This document shows positions 1 to 6,633 of a stretch of DNA of 22,991 nucleotides, in pieces. Position 1 is the stretch's first letter. Every line of letters starts with the position of its first letter. The DNA comes from a bacterium. GTDB taxonomy: Bacteria > Planctomycetota > B15-G4 > JADJEK01. The stretch spans positions 1 through 22,991 of the forward strand of contig JAUIEL010000021.1 of assembly GCA_030428825.1 (NCBI GenBank). Direction: 5' to 3'. A program made the position numbers and the translations under genes. The notes beneath the pieces are model-generated. The model worked only from the letters and a program-made list of their open reading frames with translations, was not told where the DNA came from and made no database searches.

Positions 1-131
1 GCGGGGCCGGAGGAGGGATGAGGCTCCGAGAGCGACCCCGCAGCGCGACTCGTCCCTTCGCGGAGACCACGCCCGACGCATCGCGCGAGGACGTGAGCGG
101 GTCGGAGAGCTCGTCCCTCCTCCGGCCCCGC
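1..131. repeat. Long imperfect inverted repeat (hairpin-forming), possibly cut by the window edge
   Basis: Bases 1-18 and 114-131 are perfect reverse complements of each other, 18 of 18. Pairing continues inward with interruptions: a GCTC/GAGC block near 23-26 and 107-110, and a CGACC(C)CGC/GCGGGTCG block near 33-41 and 97-104. As the left arm starts at base 1, the repeat may extend beyond the window. It lies downstream of the protease gene that ends at 211, so it could be a terminator-like or processed RNA structure, or a small non-autonomous repeat element. No reading frame here looks like a gene. Confidence 0.6.
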
Positions 132-170
132 CGCAGCGAACGCTGCAGACGTCCCCGAACGCGTTCCACG

Positions 171-211
171 CCGCGCAGCGCCAAGCCGCGCAGCGCCAAG
201 CCGCGCAGCGC
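171..211. repeat. 15-bp direct tandem repeat, about 2.7 copies
   Basis: The 15-base unit CCGCGCAGCGCCAAG occurs at 171-185 and 186-200. A third copy matches over its first 11 bases at 201-211. The array touches the stop codon of the protease gene at 211-213. It would encode only low-complexity peptides in any frame, and I see no gene in it. Confidence 0.75.
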
Positions 212-1317
212 TAGAACCCGCCCGGCGCGGTCAGGCGGACCGGAACCTCGACCTCTTCGTCGCCTCGCTTGACTCGGACGTTCACGACGTCGCCGGGGGC
301 GCGCCGTTCGAGAGCCTGATGGAGGTCGTCGAGCGAGCGGACCGTGACGTCGTCGACGCCGACGATGACGTCGCCGATCACGACGTTGCCGCGCCGGTCC
401 CATTGCAAGCCGCGCAGCCCCGCCTCGGCGGCGCCCGATCCCTCCGTGACCTGGTTGATCAAGAGGCCGTCGACCCCGCGGCTGTCCTGCTCGCGGATCA
501 TGACGCCGAGCTGCGGCCGGACGATCTTGCCGTGCGCGATCAGCTGCGGGACGACGCGGTTGACGATGTCGACGGGGATGGCGAAGCCGATGCCGGCGCT
601 GGCGCCGCTCGGGGAGAAGATCGCCGTGTTCACTCCGATCAGCCGCCCCGCCGAGTCGAGGAGCGGGCCGCCGGAGTTCCCCGGGTTGATCGCGGCGTTC
701 GTCTGGACGACGCCCTCGATGTCCCGGCCGCCGACCGATCGGATCGTCCGGCCGAGGGCGGAGACGATCCCGTTGGTGAGGGTCTGGTCCCAGCCGAACG
801 GGTTGCCGATCGCGTAGACGGTCTGGCCGACTCGGAGGTCGTGGCTGGTCCCGACCGCGAGCGGCCGGAGCTTGTCCGCCGGCGCGTCGATCCGCAGCAC
901 CGCGAGGTCGTTCTCCGGGGAGGCGCCGACGAACGTCGCGTCGTAGGTGGTCCGGTCGTTCAGCGTCACCTGCGCCCCGCTCACCCCTTGGACGGCGATG
1001 ACGTGGAAGTTGGTGACGACGTGCCCCTCCTCGTCCCAGACGAACCCGGACCCCTCGCCCGCCTTCGCCTCGGTGGCGTAGCGCGACCAGTAGTTCGCGC
1101 GGCGGGTCGCGAGCGTCGTGATGAAGACGACCGACGGGGACGCCTCCTCGAACAACGACACGACGTTCGACTCGTGGGCGGCGAGCTCACCGCGCGGCGT
1201 GATCGGCCGGGGCGCGATCTCGGGCGGCTGCCAGGCGGCGGTGACGCGCGGGACGACCCAGCCGCCGACGAGCGCGCCGAGGATCAGGGCGAGGAGGAAC
1301 TTCGAGGGACGGTCCAT
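211..1317 (-). CDS. HtrA/Deg-type trypsin-like serine protease with one PDZ domain
   Basis: This 368-residue protein looks like a membrane-anchored, periplasm-facing quality-control protease. It opens with a hydrophobic segment (about residues 7-22) that can act as a signal anchor. The trypsin-like domain follows, with the expected triad: His105 in TNFHV, Asp137 in ENDLAV and Ser215 in GNSGGPLL. A single PDZ domain covers roughly 255-365. One PDZ domain plus an N-terminal anchor resembles DegS or the HhoA class more than two-PDZ DegP. The ATG at 1315-1317 sits directly before the hydrophobic segment. It is the last of three same-strand genes, 60 bp after the STN-like gene. The spacer contains a TAGTAT-like sequence on the minus strand that might give the protease its own promoter. 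Family assignment is firm; the exact orthologue is not. Confidence 0.93.
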   Translation of the reverse strand: MDRPSKFLLALILGALVGGWVVPRVTAAWQPPEIAPRPITPRGELAAHESNVVSLFEEASPSVVFITTLATRRANYWSRYATEAKAGEGSGFVWDEEGHVVTNFHVIAVQGVSGAQVTLNDRTTYDATFVGASPENDLAVLRIDAPADKLRPLAVGTSHDLRVGQTVYAIGNPFGWDQTLTNGIVSALGRTIRSVGGRDIEGVVQTNAAINPGNSGGPLLDSAGRLIGVNTAIFSPSGASAGIGFAIPVDIVNRVVPQLIAHGKIVRPQLGVMIREQDSRGVDGLLINQVTEGSGAAEAGLRGLQWDRRGNVVIGDVIVGVDDVTVRSLDDLHQALERRAPGDVVNVRVKRGDEEVEVPVRLTAPGGF

Positions 1318-1377
1318 GCCCCCGATACTAGGGGCTGCACCCGGCGTTCGCCGCCCCCGCGGCGGGCCGACGCCCGA

Positions 1378-2100
1378 TCAGCGCCGCCCCACCCCGAACG
1401 GGCCGGACCAGACGCCGAGCCGGGCCAGGACCCTCTGGACCGCGACGTGGCCGCCCGTGGTCTGCCGGACGATCAGGACGCCGTTCGTCGCCTGGACCGA
1501 ACGCCCCTCGGTGTCCCAGGTCTCCGGGAGGACGTTGTTCCGGACGAGCTCGGCGAGCTGGTCCGCGTCGAACCCGGACACGGTCCCCGGGCTCTCCTCG
1601 ACCTCCGGCTCGTCCGGCTCGTACCCCGACGGACGGAGGTTGCCGATCTCGGGGGCGGGGAAGTTCGTCAGCGGCTGGACCGCGGCGCGGACGTCGTAGA
1701 GGCGGAGGTAGGTCTGCTCCTTCACGTCCGCCTCGGGCTTCACCATGATCACGCCCGCGCGGTAGACGAACGCGAGGCCGGTCAGCTCCTCGACCAACCC
1801 GAGGACCGCCGTCAGCTTCACGTCGGTCAGGGCGAGCGTCACGCGCGGCACCTCCTCGACGTCCGGGACGAGGACGACGTAGTTCACCCCCTCGCCGGAC
1901 GCGATCCGGAGCCAGTCGACGACCTCGCCGATGGTCAGCGCGTCGGCCGTGAAGTCGACCTCGGTCGCCGCCAGCTTCTTCTCGATCCGGTTCCGACCGC
2001 GGAGGTCCTCCACGCGCTCGGTCCGGATCACGGGCTCGGCGAGGGCGCCGGGGGCGAGGAGGGCGAGGGCGAGAGCGAGCCAGGGAGCGAGGGACTTCAT
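1378..2100 (-). CDS. Exported secretin/TonB short N-terminal (STN)-like domain protein
   Basis: The 240-residue protein starts with a signal peptide (residues 1-21, ending AGALA). Residues about 44-122 resemble the small domain found at the N terminus of secretins and TonB receptors: a LTIGEVVDWL segment, a VTLALTDVKLTAVLGLVEELTGL segment and the strand LAFVYRAGVIMVKP. The rest carries a second unit ending in TNGVLIVRQTTGGHVAVQRVLARL, the pattern seen after STN in planctomycete-type proteins where a value is compared with its neighbours. There is no secretin beta-barrel, so it is not an outer-membrane channel; it may be a periplasmic partner. It lies 64 bp after the lipoprotein gene and 60 bp before the HtrA-type protease. 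The function is unknown; the domain call is by pattern. Confidence 0.72.
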   Translation of the reverse strand: MKSLAPWLALALALLAPGALAEPVIRTERVEDLRGRNRIEKKLAATEVDFTADALTIGEVVDWLRIASGEGVNYVVLVPDVEEVPRVTLALTDVKLTAVLGLVEELTGLAFVYRAGVIMVKPEADVKEQTYLRLYDVRAAVQPLTNFPAPEIGNLRPSGYEPDEPEVEESPGTVSGFDADQLAELVRNNVLPETWDTEGRSVQATNGVLIVRQTTGGHVAVQRVLARLGVWSGPFGVGRR

Positions 2101-2164
2101 CGCGGACTCCGAGGGGGGCGGCGCGCGGCGCGGACGTCGAGTGTATCCGCCCGGGCCGACGGGG

Positions 2165-2728
2165 TCACCGCGGCCGGGACGCCCACCACGCCTTCGCGCG
2201 CGCCACCGCCTCCCGGCCGATCCGGAGCCGCTCCTCCTCGGTCGACGCCCCCGGCCAGCCGCCCTCCTCGTCCTCGAACCCGAACCGCCGCCCGGTGATC
2301 TCCTCCAGGGCCCAGCCGGCCCGGGCCGGGATCCAATCGATGTCGATCGGGAGGAACCAGCCGTGGCCGTACGTCTCCTCGGCGCCCGGGTAGATCAGGT
2401 CGGCGGTCCCCTCGAGCCGCTCCCGCCGATCGTCGTCGAGGAGCGCCACGAGGGTGGGGACGGCCCGGTCGCCGTACTCGACGAGCACCTCGCGCGACCG
2501 GTGGACCCGCGGCCACCCCCGCGCCGTGAAGCGCGCCACCAGGAGCGGGAGGAGGCGACCGTCGACGTCCGCCGCCGCCAAGGCCCGGGCCTCGGCCGGG
2601 GTCGAGTGCCCGGGAGCCTCGAACCACGCCTCCAACGCGGCGTCGACCGAGGTCGGCGCCGGCGCGGCGGGCGGGGCCTCGACGCAGGCGAGGACGATCA
2701 GGAGCAGGCACGGCGCGATCGTGGGCAT
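2165..2728 (-). CDS. Putative lipoprotein with HEAT-like helical segment
   Basis: The predicted protein has 187 residues. I chose the ATG at 2726-2728 because a GGAGG lies about 7 bases upstream and the product then begins with a short hydrophobic stretch ending in a lipobox, IVLAC, with the cysteine at residue 15. A longer in-frame start at 2791 has no visible ribosome binding site. The n-region lacks a positive charge, which is unusual for a lipoprotein signal. The middle part (YGDRAVPTLVALLDDDRRERLEG) looks like a HEAT or armadillo-type helix pair, and a Trp-rich tail follows (GWFLPIDIDWIPARAGWALEEITG). It is first in the three-gene minus-strand run with the STN-like protein and the HtrA-type protease. 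No specific function is recognised. Confidence 0.7.
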   Translation of the reverse strand: MPTIAPCLLLIVLACVEAPPAAPAPTSVDAALEAWFEAPGHSTPAEARALAAADVDGRLLPLLVARFTARGWPRVHRSREVLVEYGDRAVPTLVALLDDDRRERLEGTADLIYPGAEETYGHGWFLPIDIDWIPARAGWALEEITGRRFGFEDEEGGWPGASTEEERLRIGREAVARAKAWWASRPR

Positions 2729-2846
2729 GGCGGCCTCCGGCGGGTCTCGAGGGACGACGAAGCGGACCGGGCGCGGCGGGGTTCGTTCCATAGAATGCCG
2801 GATCGCCCGCGACGTAAGGAAGCGCTCCCGCCCGACGGAGGAACCG
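2729..2846. promoter_or_regulatory. Divergent intergenic region with candidate -10 element
   Basis: This 118-bp gap separates the minus-strand lipoprotein gene from the plus-strand AIM24-like gene, so it should hold promoters for both. On the plus strand TAGAAT at 2791-2796 fits a -10 hexamer about 50 bases before the start. I see no good -35 element. A GGAGGA ribosome binding site for the plus-strand gene lies at 2837-2842, and the GGAGG for the minus-strand gene is also inside the gap. Confidence 0.35.
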
Positions 2847-3644
2847 ATGCCCGAGATGCACGAAGTGGACTACGAGATCTTCGGCGACGACATGCAGTAC
2901 GTCGAGGTCGAGCTCGATCCCGGCGAGGCCGCCGTCGCGGAAGCGGGCGCCATGATGTTCATGGAGGAGGGGATCGTCATGGAGACGATCTTCGGGGACG
3001 GGTCGCGGAAGGCGCAGCAGACCGGGTTCCTCGGGTCGCTGCTCGGCGCCGGGAAGCGCCTGGTGACCGGCGAGTCGCTCTTCATGACCGTCTTCGGGAA
3101 CGGCGGCGAAGGGAAGCGGCGGGTCGGCTTCGGCGCGCCGTACCCCGGGAAGATCCTGCCGATGCATCTGTCCGAGCTCGGCGGCGAGCTGGTCGCCCAG
3201 AAGGACTCCTTCCTCTGCGCGGCGAAGGGGGTCGAGATCGGGATCGCCTTCCAGAAGCGGATCGGCGTCGGGCTGTTCGGCGGCGAGGGGTTCATCATGC
3301 AGCGGCTGACCGGCGACGGCTGGGCGTTCTGCCACGCCGGCGGCACGATGAAGGAGAAGACGCTCGCGCCGGGCGAGAAGATCCGGGTCGACACCGGATG
3401 CATCGTCGCGCTCACGCCGTCGGTCGACTACGACATCGAGTTCGTCGGCGGCATCAAGTCGGCGATCTTCGGCGGCGAGGGGCTGTTCTTCGCCACGCTG
3501 ACCGGGCCGGGGCGGATCTGGCTGCAGTCGCTCCCGATGAGCCGGCTCGCGGGGCGGATCCTCGCCGGGGCGACGACCCAGCGGAAGGGGGAGGGCTCGA
3601 TCCTCGGCGGGCTCGGCAACCTCCTCGACGGCGACGGGGTCTGA
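2847..3644 (+). CDS. TIGR00266/AIM24 family protein
   Basis: The 265-residue protein begins at the ATG at 2847, preceded by GGAGGA at 2837-2842; longer upstream frames read back through the divergent region and are not needed. The sequence has the glycine-rich, all-beta pattern of the TIGR00266/AIM24 family: YEIFGDDMQYVEVELDPGE near the start, EAGAMMFM, then FGAPYPGKILPMHLSELGG, a Lys-containing FLCAAKGVEIG segment and GEGLFFATLTGPGRIWLQSLP near the end. Bacterial members are of unknown biochemical role; the yeast namesake is linked to mitochondrial biogenesis. There is no signal peptide or membrane segment, so it is probably cytosolic or peripheral. It is followed after 32 bp by an M48 protease, which may be co-transcribed. 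Confidence 0.9.
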   Translation: MPEMHEVDYEIFGDDMQYVEVELDPGEAAVAEAGAMMFMEEGIVMETIFGDGSRKAQQTGFLGSLLGAGKRLVTGESLFMTVFGNGGEGKRRVGFGAPYPGKILPMHLSELGGELVAQKDSFLCAAKGVEIGIAFQKRIGVGLFGGEGFIMQRLTGDGWAFCHAGGTMKEKTLAPGEKIRVDTGCIVALTPSVDYDIEFVGGIKSAIFGGEGLFFATLTGPGRIWLQSLPMSRLAGRILAGATTQRKGEGSILGGLGNLLDGDGV

Positions 3645-3676
3645 CCGGAACGGCGCGGCCGTTCGACGGACGGTTC

Positions 3677-4810
3677 ATGGACGGCTCGCTCGTCGACTCG
3701 CGCGGGGAGATCCGGGGCGTCCTCCACGCGCCCGACGGGCGGGCGACGCGCGTCGCTGTCGCGTGGCCGATCGGCGCGCGGACGATCTCGGTCCGCGGGG
3801 ACGGCATCGCGATCGACGTGCCGGTCGACGGCCTGACCGCGCGGTCCGGCGGATGGCGCGGCGGCGCGGTCCACCTGATCTGGTCGGACGACGCCGGCGC
3901 GTCCGCGGTGACCGTCGACGAGGCGACGAGCCTCCTCGCGCTGGAGGAGCGCGCGACGCCGGCGATCGCGGAGGCGGCGCGGGCGGCCCGTTCGGGCGCC
4001 CGACGGACGAAGCGGCGCTTTCGGCTCGCGGTCGGGCTGATCGCGGCGGTCGTCGCGCTCCCGTTCCTCGCGCTGGCGTTCCTCCTCTTCCACCCCGATC
4101 CGCTGCTCGACTTCGTGGTGCCGCGGCTGCCGACGGCGATCGACCGGCAGATCGGCGCGATGGTCCGGTCGCAGACCGAGGGGGCGGGGAACGTCGTCCC
4201 GAACGGGCCGGCGGCGGCGGCGGTCGACGCGATCGCGGCGCGCCTCCTCGCGCACGCGCCGGAGCATCCGTACACGTTCGAGTTCGTGCTCGTCCGGGAC
4301 GAGACGGTGAACGCCTTCGCGGCGCCGGGCGGGTTCGTCGTGGTCCATACCGGACTGCTCGCGCACGCCGCGTCCGCCGAGGAGGTCGCCGGCGTCGTCG
4401 CGCACGAGATGGCGCACGTCCTCGAGCGGCACTCGGTCCGCCAGCTCGTGCGCGAGGTCGGGTTCTGGGCGCTCGTCGCGGCGACGTTCGGTTCGGTCGA
4501 CGGCCTCGGCGGCGTCGTGGTCGACGGCGCCCGGAACCTGGCGCAGCTCGACTTCTCCCGCGACCAGGAGCGCGCCGCCGACGACCTCGGGTACGCGCTG
4601 CTCCGCGCCGCCTCGCTGCCGACGGACGGGATGGTCACCTTCTTCGAGCGCCTGGCCGAGGACGAGCCGGGCGTGCCGGCGCTCCTGTCGACCCACCCGG
4701 GGAGCGCGGAGCGGGCGGAGCGTCTCCGTGCGCGGGCGAGGGAGGACGGCGCGCCCGAGGTCCGACCGCTCGACGTCGACTGGGTCGCCGTGCAGGCGAG
4801 CCTTCGGTAG
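3677..4810 (+). CDS. Membrane-anchored M48 family zinc metalloprotease with N-terminal beta domain
   Basis: The 377-residue protein has three parts. Residues 1-100 form a small beta-rich domain (FxDG-like start, then ISVRGDGIAIDVP and VHLIWSDDAG) resembling the DUF7092-type domain found in front of some M48 peptidases. A membrane segment spans about 116-138. The protease domain follows with the zinc motif HEMAH at 243-247 and the third ligand, Glu298, in RDQERAADD. The family includes HtpX and BepA-like proteases that clear misfolded membrane or envelope proteins. The ATG at 3677 is the first start after the preceding stop, 32 bp upstream; the ribosome binding site is weak (GACGGACGG), so translation may be coupled to the AIM24-like gene. 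Catalytic residues are intact. Confidence 0.92.
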   Translation: MDGSLVDSRGEIRGVLHAPDGRATRVAVAWPIGARTISVRGDGIAIDVPVDGLTARSGGWRGGAVHLIWSDDAGASAVTVDEATSLLALEERATPAIAEAARAARSGARRTKRRFRLAVGLIAAVVALPFLALAFLLFHPDPLLDFVVPRLPTAIDRQIGAMVRSQTEGAGNVVPNGPAAAAVDAIAARLLAHAPEHPYTFEFVLVRDETVNAFAAPGGFVVVHTGLLAHAASAEEVAGVVAHEMAHVLERHSVRQLVREVGFWALVAATFGSVDGLGGVVVDGARNLAQLDFSRDQERAADDLGYALLRAASLPTDGMVTFFERLAEDEPGVPALLSTHPGSAERAERLRARAREDGAPEVRPLDVDWVAVQASLR

Positions 4811-4897
4811 AGCGGACCACCACCCTCCCGCCTCCCGCGCGCGGCGGCGAGGCATGGTAGGACCGGCTCGAGCACCCACTCCGACCGGAGGTCCCCG

Positions 4898-5188
4898 ATG
4901 AAGCTGAACGTGAAGGCGATGGCCCTGTCGATCGGCCTGCTCTGGGCCGTGATGATCCTGTTCGTCGGCGCGGTGGCGACGATCCGCGGCCCGCAGGACG
5001 GCAGCCTGTACGGCAAGGAGTTCCTGCTCCTCGTCGCGTCGATCTACCCGGGGTACGACGGCGCGCCGGGCTTCGGCTCGACGATCGTCGGCGCGCTCTA
5101 CGGCCTCGTCGACGGCGCGATCGGCGGCGCGCTGATCGCGTGGATCTACAACCTGTTCGCGGGGAAGGCGCCCGCGAAGACGACCTGA
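4898..5188 (+). CDS. Small membrane protein with two predicted helices (holin-like family, cellular)
   Basis: This 96-residue protein starts at the ATG at 4898, with GGAGG at 4887-4891 six bases before it. It has two hydrophobic segments, about residues 8-29 and 63-86, separated by a polar, Gly/Tyr-containing stretch (GKEFLLLVASIYPGYDGAPGFG). The second segment is glycine-rich (GALYGLVDGAIGGALIAWIYNLF). Similar chromosomal proteins starting MKLNVKA are often labelled bacteriophage holin in databases, but there is no phage gene in this window and that label is probably only structural. It stands 87 bp after the M48 protease. A TGGTAGGAC stretch in that gap might be a -10 region. The function is unknown. 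Confidence 0.75.
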   Translation: MKLNVKAMALSIGLLWAVMILFVGAVATIRGPQDGSLYGKEFLLLVASIYPGYDGAPGFGSTIVGALYGLVDGAIGGALIAWIYNLFAGKAPAKTT

Positions 5189-5189
5189 G

Positions 5190-5201
5190 CGCGCCGGCGC
5201 G
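5190..5201. other. 12-bp GC palindrome between convergent stops
   Basis: CGCGCCGGCGCG is a perfect palindrome that fills almost all of the 13-bp gap between two convergent stop codons. It may slow both transcripts, but it has no loop and no U-tract, so a terminator role is only a guess. Confidence 0.3.
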
Positions 5202-6017
5202 TCAGTCGCTGTTGGAGTAGACGAGCGCGCCGACGAGCTCCTCCGCCGGCCGGTCGAGCCGGCGCGCGAGGTCCCAGAGCCCCGTGAACGGCGCGCGGCC
5301 GGTCTCGAGGCAGACGAACCAGCACGTCTCCGGGTCGCGCCGGACGTCGCGGATGCGGACCACCATCCCGAGCTCGCGGCCGATCCGCGACACGGCCTCG
5401 TGCGTCGGACGAAAGAGGTGGAGCGCCTCCCCGGAGTCGACGTCACCGAACCGCGGGAGCGGCTCGACCCGAAGGACCGACTCGATCGCGGAGTCGATCG
5501 CGCCGAGCTCCCACGGCGCGATCATCTCTCCCGCGGGTCGGCTCGGGAACGCCTCGTTCAGCCGGCCGACGACTTCCCCTCCGCCTGAAGAGAGGGGGAA
5601 CCACGCCCCGTCGATCCTCGCCTGGACGCAGCCGTGTCCCGCGTACTGCTGCTGGAAACCGAACCTCCCGACCGGCCACGCGGAGACGTCGTCGTCGGTG
5701 ACGAAGCACGACTCGCCGGCGCGGCCCGGCCCCACCGTCCCGAGCACGAGGAACCGCTCGTCCGCGGGTGACTCGATCGATTCGATCGGCCCGCGCGTCT
5801 TCTCGATGAAGGTCCGGAGCCACGGAGCGTGCTCGCCGAGGAACCGGTCCTCGAACTCGGCCCGGTACTCCGTCCGCACGCCCGAGTCGGCGATCGTCCT
5901 CCACTCGCCGTCGTCGTCGAGCCGCTGCACCTCGATCGAGAGCCCGCGGTCCGTCGACCACCACTCGACGATCCGCCGCCGCCCGTCGACGTCGGTGAAC
6001 GTGCTCCGTCGTCTCAC
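5202..6017 (-). CDS. Unrecognised protein translationally coupled to a universal stress protein
   Basis: I do not recognise this 271-residue protein. The start is a GTG at 6015-6017 that overlaps the TGA of the upstream universal stress gene in the arrangement GTGA. No other start fits, because the reading frame upstream runs through that gene. The N-terminal part (FTDVDGRRRIVEWWSTDRG) looks like a beta hairpin. The middle has scattered Cys residues (GESCFVTDDD, GHGCVQARIDGAWFPLS), and the C-terminal 70 residues are mixed alpha/beta, including EAVSRIGRELGMVVRIRDV and CWFVCLETGRAPFTGLWDLARRL. There is no signal peptide or membrane segment, so it is probably cytosolic. The coupling suggests a partner or target of the stress protein, which is inference from position only. 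Confidence 0.75.
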   Translation of the reverse strand: MRRRSTFTDVDGRRRIVEWWSTDRGLSIEVQRLDDDGEWRTIADSGVRTEYRAEFEDRFLGEHAPWLRTFIEKTRGPIESIESPADERFLVLGTVGPGRAGESCFVTDDDVSAWPVGRFGFQQQYAGHGCVQARIDGAWFPLSSGGGEVVGRLNEAFPSRPAGEMIAPWELGAIDSAIESVLRVEPLPRFGDVDSGEALHLFRPTHEAVSRIGRELGMVVRIRDVRRDPETCWFVCLETGRAPFTGLWDLARRLDRPAEELVGALVYSNSD

Positions 6018-6481
6018 CCGCCGTCGCCTTCTCTTTCTCGCTCCCGCACCGGGACGACGAGGACGGGACGGTCGGCGTCCTTGATCACGCCGCCGCTGAC
6101 GCTCCCGAGCAGCACGCGCGCGACGGCGCCCTTGCCGTGGCTGCCGACGACGATCAGGTCGGCCGCGACGTCGTTCGCCTCGGCGACGATCTTCTCGGCC
6201 GTGAGTCCCTGGATCAGGAGCGGCGTCACCTCGAGGCCGTCCCCCTCCTCCCGCAGCCGCTTCGCGATCGCCTCGAGCTCGCGGTGCTCGTCGCGCAGCT
6301 CGCCGGCGCGCCAGTCCCGCTCCCCCTGCGGCCCCGGCCCGTAGCCGACGAACTCCGGCTCGGGCTCGGCGACGTGGACGAGGTAGAGGTGCGCGCCGAA
6401 CCGCCGGGCGATCGTCGCGGCGTGCTCGATCACGCGCGCCGATCCGGGAGAGAAGTCGATCGCGGCCAGGACGACCTTCAT
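6014..6481 (-). CDS. Universal stress protein, UspA family (ATP-binding type)
   Basis: A single-domain Usp of 155 residues. The N-terminal strand is KVVLAAIDFS, with the conserved Asp at residue 9. Residues 113-127 match the ATP-binding pattern G-2x-G-9x-G-S (Gly113, Gly116, Gly126, Ser127), so this is the nucleotide-binding class, not the UspA class that lacks it. The C terminus ends in the usual PVLVVPV strand followed by a charged Arg/Glu tail. The ATG at 6479-6481 has a GAGG-containing sequence upstream on the minus strand. The gene is first in a two-gene unit with the downstream unrecognised protein (4-base GTGA overlap), and is divergent from the secreted propeller-like gene. Confidence 0.93.
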   Translation of the reverse strand: MKVVLAAIDFSPGSARVIEHAATIARRFGAHLYLVHVAEPEPEFVGYGPGPQGERDWRAGELRDEHRELEAIAKRLREEGDGLEVTPLLIQGLTAEKIVAEANDVAADLIVVGSHGKGAVARVLLGSVSGGVIKDADRPVLVVPVREREREGDGG

Positions 6482-6511
6482 GGGGGGACCTCTTGCTCGA
6501 ACCTCCGGGGC

Positions 6512-6603
6512 GCGGACGATCGTACCGGCGCGCCGCGCGGGAGCGGGGACCTCGGGCGCGTTCGGCCGTGCGAATCGGCCGGATCCGACGTACCGTCGTC
6601 CGC
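6512..6603. promoter_or_regulatory. Inverted repeat in the usp/propeller divergent region
   Basis: Bases 6512-6525 and 6590-6603 can pair at 12 of 14 positions (GCGGACGA/TCGTCCGC plus GTAC/GTAC). The arms lie 64 bp apart inside the 152-bp gap between the divergent universal stress gene and secreted protein gene. They could be paired operator half-sites or a leader hairpin. I see no convincing -35/-10 pair here. Confidence 0.35.
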
Positions 6604-6633
6604 AGAAGGAACCTGTCCGAGGGAGACGTGACC

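Noticed and set aside
171..211. CRISPR-like repeat array
   Set aside because: The copies are directly adjacent without spacers, and there is no cas gene.
2..272. Small plus-strand open frames through the left-edge repeats
   Set aside because: They are rich in Arg, Pro and Ala, run through the tandem repeat and into the protease gene, and lack a ribosome binding site.
319..2298. Long open frame on the plus strand opposite the protease and STN genes
   Set aside because: It is Asp/Arg/Val-rich with no domain, spans several real genes on the other strand, and is what high GC at third positions creates.
2729..2791. Longer lipoprotein start at 2791
   Set aside because: No ribosome binding site, and it would put 21 charged residues before the lipoprotein signal.
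4898..5188. Prophage remnant suggested by a holin-like protein
   Set aside because: No other phage gene is nearby, and this small family occurs as an ordinary chromosomal membrane protein.
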